Of a stretch of 64,000 bases of DNA, positions 46,173 through 57,130 are shown piece by piece. Source of the stretch: Lasiosphaeris hirsuta. Taxonomy: Eukaryota > Ascomycota > Sordariomycetes > Sordariales > Lasiosphaeriaceae. Position 1 is the first letter of the stretch, and every line of letters begins with the position of its first letter. The notes under the pieces were generated by a model, which was not told the DNA's origin, made no database searches, and saw only the letters and a list, made by a program, of their open reading frames with translations. The DNA lies in contig JAUKUA010000003.1 in assembly GCA_030549175.1 (NCBI GenBank), forward strand, positions 4,960,001 to 5,024,000, in the 5' to 3' direction. The translations under genes and the position numbers were made by a program.

Positions 46173-48881
46173 ATGACCTCATGGGTTGGGCTCCGCACGA
46201 CTGCGACGCCCTCGCAGCTTGACGCCGTCACCAAGGCCATCAAGACATCGCCTGTGATCGACAACCATGCCCACCCTCTGCTGAAGCCCGAGGCTCTCGG
46301 CAAGCACCCGCTGCTGTCCATCACAACTGAGGCATCAGGCGACGCCATTCAAGCAGTCACCACGTCGCTGCCGCATCTGCGTGCCATAAGACAGCTCGCT
46401 ACCATTCTCGGCTGTGGCTTCACCTGGGAGTCGGTTGTTGCCGCCATCGAGGAAAAGCGAATCAACTCGTTTGAGGATTGGACCGCCCAGTGCCTAGTCG
46501 GGACTGAAACCCTACTTATTGATGACGGGCTCGATGGGGATGATGCCCAGGATTACGACTGGCACGATGACTACACGCGCAGCAAGTGCAAACGCATCGT
46601 ACGTATCGAGAAGGTTGCTGCCGACATTATCAGCCGTCTGGGTAAGACTTGTGACGCCTCCACACAGACCGGTGACGATGTCTTTGACGACGCCTTCAGC
46701 GAGTGGGTCCAGGAGTTTGATGCCTGCATCACGGGTGCCATCGAGGACCCCGACGTCGTGGCCTTCAAGTCGGTCATCTGCTACCGTACCGGTCTGGACA
46801 TCTTGAAAGCTCCCGACGAAGACGCCGCACGCCGGGCTTTCGGAGAGATTATTGCCAACTTTGCGCTTTTGGACTTTGAACGGCTACAGGATGTGAGCCT
46901 CAACGATTTGGTTGTTCATCGCACGGCCACCTTGATCCGGGACTGCAACGCGCGACACAAGAAGCCCATCCAGTTCCATACTGGACTTGGCGACAATGAC
47001 ATTACCCTTTCCAAGTCGTCTCCCTCGCATCTTCAAGAGTTCATCCGCGCATACCCGACTGTCCCCATCATCCTCCTGCACGCCAGCTATCCCTTCACTC
47101 AGGAGGCGGGCTACTTGGCCTCAGTTTATGAGAATGTTTATGCTGATATTGGCGAGGTCTTTCCCGCCATTAGTCAAGATGGCCAAGAGCGTGTGCTACG
47201 ACAGATTTTGGAGCTTTGCCCATGGTCCAAGATCCTCTGGAGCACTGACGGGCATTGGTTCCCCGAGACCTATCTTCTTGCAAACCTGCAAATGCGTGAG
47301 GTGTTTGAGACTGTATGTGCAAGTGGCGCCGGCTACTGTTGTGACTTACTGACCGTGGTACAGGTTATCTGTGAATATGTTCGAAAGGGCCAAATTGGAT
47401 GGAGAGCCGCTATTGAGCTCGTAAGAGACATTCTCTTCAAGAACTCGAACAGGCTATACCGTCTCGGCCTCGAGTTTCAAGAGTTTGAGGACGAGTCCAA
47501 TATCGTGTTGAGCCCTTACTCAACCGACTGTGAGCTCTTTGAGAGCTTCATGAAGAACCAGGTCCAGCCCGAGTTCGTCAGGATCAACTGGACGGACCTC
47601 ACCGCACAGCCAAAGTGCCGGATGGTGCCCTTTAGAAAGTTCATGTCCCTGCTGAACGAGGAAAAACCCACAGATGTTGGCGTCACTAAGGCCGCTTTCT
47701 TCTTGATCCAGTCTGACTGGCTGGCGCCAGGGGCCCCAATCGCGGGTGAATATAGACTACATCCTGACTTCTCCTCCCTGAGGAAGGGCCCAACCGAGGG
47801 CCATATCAGTATGACGGGCGAGTTTCGCGAGAGGTCTGGCGCACCGGTGCCACTCTGTCCGAGGTCGATTCTCCAGCAGGCTGTCGAGTACGGTGCTGAG
47901 AATGGCCTCACATTCCTTCTTGGCTTCGAGATTGAGTTCGTCCTCCTCGAGCGTATCGAGAAAGCCAAGGTCAGTAGCTCGAACCGGTATGCTCCCCTCA
48001 CAACCGACGGCCATTCCTGGGCTGCTACACGCTACTTTGCGGATCCAAAGATATCCAAGCTGCTTCGTGACATGGTTGTTGCTCTCGACGAGATGGGCAT
48101 TTACGTGGAGCAGATTCACGCCGAGAGCGCAAACGGCCAGTTCGAGCTCATCCTGCCGCCGTATCCGCCCGTACAAGCTGTCGATATTCTTATGCACACG
48201 CGCGACACCATGAATGCCCTAGCGACCGAGGCTGGCTACCGCATGACCCTCCACCCGAAACCATTCCCACACGCTGTCGGCACCGCCTTGCACACACACA
48301 TGTCGATTGCGTCCACCGCATCCTCTACTTCCACCCCCAGCGGGGATAACTCGCACATTTACGAGTCTTACTACGCCGGCATCCTCAAACATCTGCGCGC
48401 CATTGCCGCCTTTACTTATTCCAGCCCGGCCTCGTTCGAGCGCCTTGCCGACGGTGTCTGGGCTGGCGGCCGCTGGATCGCATGGGGCACGCAGAATCGT
48501 GAAACGCCTCTCCGCAAGATTGAGGACAGCCACTGGGAGTTCCGCGCCATCGACGGTATGGCGAACCCTTATTTCGCCATGGCAGCGGTGCTAGCTGCCG
48601 GGACTCATGGTGTCGTGGCGAAGGAGAAACTATCGTGGGGCGACTGCGAGATTGATCCAGCCAAATTAACGGAGAATGACCGCAAGGAGGTTGGGGTTTA
48701 TGAGAAGCTGCCGGGCAGTGTGGAGGAGGCGCTGGGTGCCCTGAAGGAGGATGAAGAACTTGTCGGGTGGCTAGGGGCCGAGTTTGTTGATAAGTACATC
48801 GGCGTCAAGGAATTCGAGCTGGATTACCTGGGACGGATGCATGAGGAGGACAGACGCCAGTGGCTGATGGAGCGCTACTGA
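46173..48881 (+). CDS. fluG: FluG-like amidohydrolase/glutamine synthetase fusion (885 aa after splicing)
   Basis: The frame is open for 902 codons, but a 51-nt stretch (47313-47363, GTATGT...TACAG) is a canonical intron divisible by three. Removing it restores VFETVICEYVRKGQIGW, as seen in the family, so the exons are 46173-47312 and 47364-48881. The N-terminal half (about 1-400) is an amidohydrolase-type domain with the metal motif VIDNHAHPLL and later LLHASYPFTQEAGYL and STDGHWFPE. The C-terminal half (about 430-885) is a type-I-like glutamine synthetase with EIEFVLLE, GQFELILPPYPP, LHTHMS and RLADGVWAGGRW. In Aspergillus nidulans FluG produces a signal that starts conidiation. Whether this homologue has that role is inference. 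Confidence 0.93.
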   Translation: MTSWVGLRTTATPSQLDAVTKAIKTSPVIDNHAHPLLKPEALGKHPLLSITTEASGDAIQAVTTSLPHLRAIRQLATILGCGFTWESVVAAIEEKRINSFEDWTAQCLVGTETLLIDDGLDGDDAQDYDWHDDYTRSKCKRIVRIEKVAADIISRLGKTCDASTQTGDDVFDDAFSEWVQEFDACITGAIEDPDVVAFKSVICYRTGLDILKAPDEDAARRAFGEIIANFALLDFERLQDVSLNDLVVHRTATLIRDCNARHKKPIQFHTGLGDNDITLSKSSPSHLQEFIRAYPTVPIILLHASYPFTQEAGYLASVYENVYADIGEVFPAISQDGQERVLRQILELCPWSKILWSTDGHWFPETYLLANLQMREVFETVCASGAGYCCDLLTVVQVICEYVRKGQIGWRAAIELVRDILFKNSNRLYRLGLEFQEFEDESNIVLSPYSTDCELFESFMKNQVQPEFVRINWTDLTAQPKCRMVPFRKFMSLLNEEKPTDVGVTKAAFFLIQSDWLAPGAPIAGEYRLHPDFSSLRKGPTEGHISMTGEFRERSGAPVPLCPRSILQQAVEYGAENGLTFLLGFEIEFVLLERIEKAKVSSSNRYAPLTTDGHSWAATRYFADPKISKLLRDMVVALDEMGIYVEQIHAESANGQFELILPPYPPVQAVDILMHTRDTMNALATEAGYRMTLHPKPFPHAVGTALHTHMSIASTASSTSTPSGDNSHIYESYYAGILKHLRAIAAFTYSSPASFERLADGVWAGGRWIAWGTQNRETPLRKIEDSHWEFRAIDGMANPYFAMAAVLAAGTHGVVAKEKLSWGDCEIDPAKLTENDRKEVGVYEKLPGSVEEALGALKEDEELVGWLGAEFVDKYIGVKEFELDYLGRMHEEDRRQWLMERY

Positions 48882-49280
48882 TTACTCTGACGAACAGAGT
48901 CTCTGTTGAAATACCGAGTGGACCCTGGCTTATCGCTACTACTTTCTACTTTCCGAGGCTGGCAGAGGGCGACCTAAAAGGGGCATATCAAGAAAAGACA
49001 ATGCGTTTAGTTTACCCGCTCTTGATGAAACAGGCATCAGAAAAAAGGCGGGAGAAAGCGAGTGTTCTATCAATACGACTTCCTGCACGTTTGTGCCCCT
49101 TCACAATTGTACAACAGTCACTACTCACTCTGGCCTATCCATGAACAAGACAAAGACGCCAGTTTACCAATTCTAGAAATGATGGTATATAGGACAGGAA
49201 AATTTGTTTACCCCAAACCGTTTGACACATACGAACCCAAATAGACACATACCATGCCACCCATCCGACGAACCAGCTGC
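48882..49280. other. Convergent 3' spacer
   Basis: About 400 nt between the FluG-like and Erv41 stops. Likely 3' UTRs. Nothing else seen. Confidence 0.4.
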
Positions 49281-50561
49281 TCATTCAAAATGAGCTGGTT
49301 TGGAGCCCAGCATTCCCTCGCTATGCCCGCCGCGCCGGCGCTTGCCGAGGACGTCGGTGACCCAATCGGACAGCCGGAAGCCCCAGTGGCCGGCGACCAG
49401 CGCGCCCGAAAGGACGTTGATGATCTTGATGAGGAAGACGAAGAAGCCGTCGCGCGACTCGACAATGTTGAGCGCGATGGGTTCAATGTCGTACTTGAAG
49501 AAGATGCCAGGGATGATGCGGTCGCTGACCTCGCGCGCCTGCTCCGTCACGGCGTACTGGTTCGTCACGATGGAGCGCGAGCCGAGGCGGCCGGGTTCGC
49601 CGAGCGAGTAGACGGTCGGGACGACGGACATGAAGTACTGGAACTTGTGGAAGTGGCCGGTAGCGACGTCGGTGGTGCCGTCGAGCGGGTTGGCTAGGGA
49701 GGGGAGGAAGGCGCCGAAGGAGAATTCGGAGATGATGTGGGAGAAGTTGAAGACTGAAGGGGGGAGGTTAGGTTAGAAGTGTGGTTGGAAAGGGGTAAAG
49801 ATGGTGTGCTTACCATCATGGTTCAGGTGCTCGCCGAACTCCATGTAACCGTGGCCGCGAGCGGTGATGTGGAAATCGCCCTGCACCTTGTTGAGCTCCA
49901 GGCTGCCGAAGATGCGGCAGCTGTCGGGCTCGGCGCCCCACAGCCGCGGCGTCTTGCCCCAGCGAGCCCTCTTGCGGCCGAGAGCAACAATGTCGTGGAT
50001 GTGCTCCTCGCCGAAACCCTCGTCGTGGCCAATGGTCCACCCCTCGCCCGTGACGCGCCGGCCGTTCTCGTCACGCCCAAGACGGTGCACGCCTGAGGCG
50101 TCGACCCAATGGGCCCAGGCGGTGGGGTCGCGCGTCAGCCGCGAGGCGGCCAGGATGCGGTCGCCGGCGGCGTCCTGGACGTTGATGTGTAGGTCGCTGC
50201 ACCTCATCTTGACGACAATGTCGATGTTGATGTCAAGGCTGTGCGCGACGCCCTTCTCGACGGCGAACGTGTGCGTCTCGCTACCGCGCCACCACCGCCC
50301 CACCTCGGACCAGAGAAGGATGGCGGAGAAGAAGATCATGGCGACGGTCCACTTGCCGCCGCCGGCCGTCCGTTGGACATATTGAGGTTTTGATTTGGCT
50401 GAGGGTACCGAGCATGTCAGCGCGTCTGGCTGGGGACACATGGCGGATCAGGGACCTGGGGGCTACATACGGAATGCATCGAATGCGCTGACGATACCAC
50501 CCCCGGACTTTGCGCCAAAGGCCTCGTCGTCTAGGTCGTGTTTCTCGTAGCCGTTCATCAT
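49281..50561 (-). CDS. erv41: Erv41, ER-Golgi intermediate compartment cargo receptor subunit (382 aa)
   Basis: Exons 50561-50471, 50398-49814 and 49753-49281 (introns of 72 and 60 nt). Erv41 cycles with Erv46 in COPII/COPI vesicles and retrieves ER-resident proteins. The N-terminal cytosolic part (MMNGYEKHDLDDEAFGAKSG) leads into helix 1 (WTVAMIFFSAILLWSEVGRWW). The lumenal domain has DINIDIVVKMRCSDLHINVQDAAGD, the family signature, and GSLELNKVQGDFHITARGHGY. Helix 2 near the C terminus is DGFFVFLIKIINVLSGALVAG, then a short cytosolic tail. Two adjacent ATG codons occur at the start, and the first is taken. Length matches fungal Erv41. Confidence 0.95.
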
Positions 50562-53207
50562 GACCACTAGCTGGCCCCGCGGGGTGCGAGGTCTCTCTGC
50601 AAGGGCTGGCTCTGGGCTGTAGCTTGCTCCCTCCCCGTTCCCTTTATGGTCGGGGGATATCTACTCGCGCCCTGTCGACTGCGGAATGGGCAGTTCGTCT
50701 CTAGTTTGAACTCGGAAGAATAAAGAAGGGGCAGTCACAAAGACGAGGCGCTTGGAAAGCGGCGCCGCACGCGGATTTGCTCGATAGTGCTCGAGTGGCC
50801 TCGGTCACGGCTGCATTGGCGAATTGCTCCGACGGCTACACTGCAGGAAGCCTCGGAAGCTGGTAAATGGGGAACCGCAGAAAAGGACAGAGGATGGTTG
50901 TGGGTGTGGTCACAGAAGAGACAGGATGGCTAAGAATTGGTGTTCGCTCATCAGCCCCCGTTGAGTATCGCGAAGCCGAAATCTAGAGGACAGCTTGACC
51001 AAAACTTAGCTTCTCACATCCCTGCCTGGCCCTGCAGCCGTTGCCAGTCGCAATTGGCCAACTCTCACTGGGCTGAGCAGGCGTGTGCATTGGCATCCGC
51101 AGTGGGGTGAATGTGGGGTTGAGTGCTGAATTTGGGGTTAGGGTTCACGTGGGGTTTGTCAAGTGACTTCATCGGGTTCCCCTCGCGATGGCCAATCTAT
51201 TTACCGGATTCGGTCTTTGTGTTGAGATCTTTTCAACCTTGGGAAGTAATGGATTTTACCTTGCGATAGAGTACTGGGGCCGAGTCGACGTATCCGTATT
51301 GTGAAAGCACTCTGAGCTTGTCAGATACCGAGCGATACGGAGTATCGCATAGCCACACAACATCAGCTTACTCGCGCTGATTGCCCAGACCAAGTCGTCA
51401 AAGTTCCACCAGTGTTGTTCTTGCAGCATTCCTCACGACAGTGCTGCACCTATACGGAGACACGATTTCGAACACAAAGAAGTCCCAAGGTGAAATTCAG
51501 TTGTTTTATTATTGATGGAGGACGGAGCTGGTTCCCCCGTTCGCGTGAGGGGTTCGACGGAAAACACGTGTGGCTTTGCGCTTCTCCCATTTGTAGCTCG
51601 CTGTTGGTTGCTGTCCATACGCCATTGGCCAACTGGATGGCTCGAGTTGAGCGGAGTAGAATACTGATCGACTCGCACTAATCGGCTGCCGCGGTTGAGA
51701 TGATACTTGTAACTGTGAAGTGTATTTCTCTTGCCTCCTCTTCTCCTTATCGGGTTCGATCTGAGACCTGAGTAATTGGGTCTTGATGTTTAAGTTTAGC
51801 TACGGTAGCGTGGAGACAAATGAGAGCCGACTCAAATCTTGCCAGAGATAAGACTGCGGCCGCTTGTCTCCAAGAGACACCATCTGATCCGCTCTCGGCC
51901 GCCATGTCCTTCCGCAAGTCATAGACACGGAGACTGCCACTGGGCGATCAATTGATCAGGTAGAAAATGATGTTCTGGATCACCAGCGATAAATTCGGGA
52001 GATTCATAATACTTGCTGAAATAGCCCGAATCCTTGCGCACCTGTGATGACACCACCTTAGCTTCGTGACTCTGCCGCAAGTGATCAGGTGAAAAACGAC
52101 TTGGGAGTCTTTGTTTTGCAATTGCTACACGACTGAGACTCCCTTGGAATGACGGAAAGGCTCGTCTGTCCCCAATGTGAGACTGCAATTGACCACTGTC
52201 GATGCGCACTGCTCAATGGTTGATACCCGCTGGAAACTTGGAGCTCGGCAGCGTGATCCCGAATATTTTTTGTTGACATGGCTGCTAGCTTGAAAAGGCG
52301 ATCGCCCTCGCTAGAGTCGCCCTAAGTTGACCGCCTCCACATGGTCGGGACTCGGTACGTTGTTCGATGGCCCAAGCTCCTCTCAACAAAGCGGGCTGAC
52401 CGCTTCCCCGACCCTTGGAGCTCGGGATTCGACCAGACGCGATGACAAAAGCGAAGCCTGGTCGGTTGAGGCTTACGTAGTAGCTTAGCCCAGGGTGTTT
52501 ATTTGCGACCTGGGCCTCTGGTATCGCGGTCGTGGCAGCACCTGCGAAGTTGGTCGCAATGAGGGCCCAATCGTCTCAAAGTTTGGCATAGGAGTCGGCG
52601 CGCGCATGGCGCAACAGCAGATCAACAACACTAGGCATCAGCGCATCCGGGTGCTGAAACGAGCCGGGAAGTATCGAGACTCCTAGCCTTATCTCAGGCC
52701 AAACGGCTCGGTACTTGACTCTAGTGTAACAATCATGACTCCAAATTAGCTGGCCCACCGTGGTGTCGTGGCCAAGTGCTGCCGCTGCGTCTGCGGCGTG
52801 CGATCAGGGAGTAGGCTGTCAGGATGGGAAGAGCGGGGGGGGGGCAGCATCGCCCGATTGCCCTTTCTCGCAGCCAGCTCCCCTCCCTCCCCCAAAAAGA
52901 GAGGTCGGAGGTCCGGGTTGTGTATCTCCCTGACTTATGTCGAGGTGTCTTTCTCCCCTCCCCTCCCCTCTTTCCTTTGACGCCTGCTCTGTTTGACTTT
53001 CATCACCTACAGCCAATTTCCGCCATCTCCAGCTTGCTATCGTACAATATCGTCATCGCATTGTAGTAGAATCTACCAAGATAAAAAAAAAAAAAAAGGG
53101 TGAATTTGTTGATCATCGAGCAAATCACATCAATCACATCAATCGCACCTGTAATACGCAGCCAGCTACCCACCTAAGCTCCCACAGATCCAGCTTCAGC
53201 TCCCGCC
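50562..53207. other. Longest gene-poor spacer (2.6 kb)
   Basis: No supported gene despite scanning both strands. It contains a telobox at 51134-51145, a perfect 7-bp-arm hairpin at 51332-51348, and a poly-A run near 53083-53097 just upstream of the next gene. Short open frames at 51919-52279 on the minus strand overlap in different frames and are not credible. Confidence 0.4.
51134..51145 (+). promoter_or_regulatory. Telobox upstream of erv41
   Basis: GGGGTTAGGGTT, about 575 nt before the erv41 start on the other strand. Role inferred only. Confidence 0.35.
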
Positions 53208-53902
53208 ATGTCATCCCGCCTCACAAAACCTGTCTCCAAACTCACCCGCTCCATCAGCTCAACCTCCTCAATCAACCGGCCCAGCCATCTCCTCAACAAT
53301 GCCTCCAAGACCTCGGCCAGCGCCGGCGGCAGGAAACGACAGTCCAAGGTAGCCGAAGACAGCACCGCAGATGTATGCCCTCCCACCTTTCCCCCTTCCA
53401 ATCCCAATCCCCAACCACTAACACCGAACCACAGTACTCAACCAGCCCCCACCGGCCCACACCCACTCCGGCGCGCAAGATCCCGCTGATGCAGGGCTTC
53501 CGCACCTCGGCGCCCAAGCCGGCGCAGCTGGACACCATCCCGATCGACTACGCGATCCTGCCCGACCTCTTCACCGCGCACTACGACGGGGCGCCCGACC
53601 CGTACGCCTTCATCCGCGTGCCGCTACTCCCAGACAACCACGCACCGCCGGCCTTTGCACGGATGCCCGAGGCCGTCGACGCGCCCCTACCCGCTCCCGA
53701 GATCCTCGTGGTTGCGGCGAATCCGGACCTGGTGCTCCCAGCTGCGCTGACTGAGGTTGAGGGCATGGGTGTGGACGGCGTCGAGCTGGGCTTTGTGCGT
53801 GACATTGGGCGTGAGGTCGAGGCCGAGGGGCATGGCATGGTCAGGGATATCTGGAAAGGTTTGGTCGATGATGTTTTTGGTGAAAAGAAAAGTATTGCTT
53901 AG
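53208..53902 (+). CDS. Probable mitochondrial protein of unknown function (210 aa)
   Basis: Exons 53208-53372 and 53435-53902 with a 62-nt phase-0 intron (GTATGC...CCACAG). The N terminus is Ser/Thr/Lys/Arg-rich and lacks acidic residues for about 45 positions (MSSRLTKPVSKLTRSISSTS), like a mitochondrial presequence. The motif GFRTSAPKPAQLDTIPIDYAILPDL follows, then an Ala/Pro-rich region and an acidic C-terminal helix (GREVEAEGHGMVRDIWKGLVDDVFG). I do not recognise a named family. No membrane segment. The ATG follows a leader with short CATCAAT repeats and a poly-A tract. Confidence 0.7.
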
Positions 53903-54515
53903 GGCGATTTGGGTGATGGTTCGATAGGGGGTTGCGGTCCGTTTGGATTACAGACCGGACTGGGATGGGCTTGGCGGAGTTTCTCTTTTCTTCATGGCTG
54001 CCTCACTTGACTGCCGGATGGCGGATCACAGAACGGTCCTTACTTGAAAAGTACCTTGTAGTATGATGCACGACTTTGACGTATATGATGTTTGTAATTA
54101 GTATTGTTCTCCCTGCCAAAAGCTCATCAATAAGGGTTGGTTTAGACTTTGGAGCGTATCCATTCTGCAAGTGCTTACTGACCTATCTAGACTAAACACA
54201 AACTGCTCTCGATCTGTGCCGTTTCCGCTTCAAGTTCGCGCACCCACTGCGCACCCACCCTTCACTCTTCATCGAGGCCATCTACAAACACAAGATACTA
54301 GACAACTTTGCACTCGTGACCGATCTTAACGATCTCCCATGCTTGTGGTTGGTATCATTTTCACCCACATATATCAAATGACGGCAAACTATGGTCATCC
54401 ATCAATCATCCTCTGCAAAATAAAAACGCCAGAGTTCCCCTACCCTAAGCCGAACGAAGCAACCCAGACCACCAAGCAAGCTACCTCCAATCTCCACCGT
54501 ACCTCCTGCTGCTCT
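53903..54515. other. Convergent 3' spacer
   Basis: About 610 nt, AT-richer than the flanking exons. No gene seen. Confidence 0.4.
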
Positions 54516-55717
54516 CTACCTCTTTTTGACACTCGGTCTTGGCTTGCACTCATCTTGCTGCACCGGATGCAACATAACCTTGGTTGGGTATGTGGTGCTG
54601 TTACCCTGGAACCCCTTGCTCCAGTCATAGCTAATGGCATAAGCAAAGATTGATCCCGTCTTGTTGAAGGCCGTTGTTGTGATACTTCCACCAACGTTAG
54701 GGTAGCCCTTAAGCCGATGTTTGGCATCTTTGTCCCAAAAGTGGAAGGTCCCGTCGCTGCCGGCTGTGCTGAAGGTGCCGTGAACCGGGTGGAACGAGAT
54801 GTCGTTGACCGCATGTACGTTCGTGACGTTGCCCTGTGGCGCGTCGCGGTGGCACTTGAACGAAAAATTGAGGCTGTGATATGGGTTAGCAAAAAAAAAA
54901 AAAAAAAACCGGTTTATGATAAAAAGGAGATTCCTTGCTTACCTCGAGTCTTTGTCCTCTACATACTGAATCGCACACCGGCCCTCGATGCTCCCGATCG
55001 CGAAACCCATCTGGTCCGAGAAGCAACTCACAACTCGGGTTTGCCATTTGAGGGGGCTCTGAAGCGTCTTGTAGAACTTTGTGGGGTCCTTCAGGTTGAC
55101 GACGTTGATGTACCGGTCTGCGGTGCCGACCACGAGCAAATCGCCCCTAACGTCCATGGTGTAGACTCGCTCCTGGCACTGCAAGGACGCGGCGGGCTGG
55201 CTGGCTCGAAAGTCCCAATACTTGACAGTCTTGTCCCAAGACCCTGTAACCGCCATCGGTGTGCCATTAGTCTCAAAGTAGCGGACTGAGCAAATGGGTG
55301 CCTCGTGCTGGGCGACCTGTGTTGACTGTCCCGTTGCCAAGTCCAATACCTTGGCCATCTTGTCGGCACCGGCGGAGAGGACCTTTTGCCCATCCTGTAG
55401 GAGAGATATGATTAGCATCCAAGTCGTGAAAGATCTGTGCCGCTAGAGCATACCTTGAAGAAGTCGCAGGAAAACACGGGTCCATCATGCTCGATTTGCA
55501 CCTTGCCTTGGCCCTGCCCGTTGCTCAAGATTTCGTAGACGCGCACTTTCTTGTCCCAGCTGGCCACGGCGAGGAAGTCCTTGGCGTCTGCTGGATTGGG
55601 GTTAAAGGCAACATCCGAGATGCTGTCTTCGGGGGGGCTGCCGAGCTCGACATCCTGCTTCAGATCGCCGAGCGTGTTGCTTGCCGTCTGGGCAGCCGAT
55701 CCAAACAGGCCCGACAT
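54516..55717 (-). CDS. rae1: Rae1/Gle2, WD40 mRNA export factor (357 aa)
   Basis: Exons 55717-55454, 55394-54943 and 54873-54516. The start is at MSGLFGSAAQ. Rae1 is a seven-bladed WD40 propeller that binds the GLEBS motif of a nucleoporin and takes part in mRNA export and spindle assembly. Blades are visible from ISDVAFNPNPADAKDFLAVASWDKKVRVYE through SAGADKMAKVLDLATGQ, VTGSWDKTVKYWDFR, VGTADRYINVVNL and AGSDGTFHFWDKDAK. The hallmark EGRCAIQYV and the C-terminal YDWSKGFQGN segment match Rae1 and exclude most other WD proteins. Exon 3 is recovered only by splicing. It lies in a different frame from the longest local ORF. Intron 2 contains a run of about 18 T on the coding strand. Confidence 0.96.
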
Positions 55718-57130
55718 GGTGGCGGATGCGCGACGTCAGCTCGTCTTCGTTTCTAGGAACTTCCTCGGGGCTTTTCGGTGTGTAGTCGTATATAGCGAAC
55801 GTGGGTGTGGTGTGGGGGATCAAAATGCTGTGGTATGGCGTGGAGATGGCAACCTTTGTCAAAGGCGAAAGGTCAATCGTCAAGCTGCTAAGTTCACATA
55901 CCGCGTGCGTGCGCGCGCGCTAAAACTAAGCTTGGGCCCGTTACAGACACCCCACCTGAGCAGCAAGGCAGCAAAGCAATACAGGGTGTGATGTGGATCA
56001 GGCAAAAAACCTGCAGGCCCCACTTTGCTAGATTTCTGAAGTTAAAAGAAAAAATTCCGAGCCGCATAAATCCTTCCCTCTTTCCTTCTTCCTTAAGCCC
56101 CTCTCGCCCAACAGATCGCTATTCGAAGCTCACAAACGGAGAGAGCCTCACCTTCGGGCGTGTGCTCTTTCAACCAACCTGAGCTTTGGGAGAAAGTCCC
56201 CGGACACTCGCCGTTTCTCGTCTCTGGCGAGTCTCAGCGGGCTGCGGAAACGCGCCGCCATAGAAGCACTGCGGCTGATCTCGGCCGCCTGTCACTTGTT
56301 TGTTTGTCCCTTCCCAGCCTATCGCCAAGTTGGCTGTCATTCTTTTTACTTTGGGGCTTCGACCATTCACATTCCCGGGCCGGAGACCACATGGACGAAG
56401 ATATGAGTCCGAGTTCTGGCTGCTTGGGGCGGATGCGCAGTTTCCTCACGGTGGGAGTTGGTCAATGGTGGGCTGCCGTTGGGCGTCCTGGACTGGAGGC
56501 GTCATGGCTGGCTCGAGAGATTTCGTCAAGATTACATAGATATGCGATTGCTTGTTCACCTTCTCCCTTCGGGGGCGAGGTCATCAAGTTACTCGACGGG
56601 GCTTATTCTTGGTGCGAGGGGGGCTTCAACGTTGCATTACATTCTTGCTCCAACCATCAAGTGGGTGGTTGGCTGGGCGCTCAAAACTCTAGGCTTCGTA
56701 GGAAGTCCATTGTCTGTCCACCATCCACTCGGTCAGCGGGACGGGATGTACTGGGGGTGTTCCATACTTGGGGGTGTTCGAGTTCACATGATGATACAAC
56801 TTTATAGAGTCAAGCTCTGAGCAACAAAGTTGCAATGCGGACTACAGAATGCGTTATGGTATCTGATGAACTTCGAACATATCTTCTTTTTATTCATCTG
56901 GCACCTTGCCGTCCCCCTTCACCGAATAGTCGAGAGTTATATAATTTCAATCAATTGCTCAAGACTACCATGTCCCGTGCCTGCATGCTTTGTTCTTCTA
57001 TCCATCAATGCCAATGTCTATAGTATCCCGGGTCTGTTGAAAGACCAATGCCTCTTTTGATACATCCCCGCTTTCCAAGGGCAAGTTGATTATTTCCTCG
57101 ATTCAGATATTGGTCCGCCATTAGACTAGA
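55718..57130. other. Upstream region of rae1, gene-poor
   Basis: 1.4 kb without a confident gene. An alternating purine-pyrimidine GCGTGCGTGCGCGCGC tract lies near 55904-55920. A plus-strand open frame ending at 56807 was considered and rejected. Confidence 0.4.

Noticed and set aside
51919..52279. Minus-strand open frames in the 2.6-kb spacer
   Set aside because: Two short overlapping frames without motifs. One lacks a convincing start.
56160..56807. Plus-strand open frame of 215 codons upstream of rae1
   Set aside because: It starts from GTG, with the first in-frame ATG near 56391. It has no recognisable motif or plausible splice partners and its composition resembles spacer.
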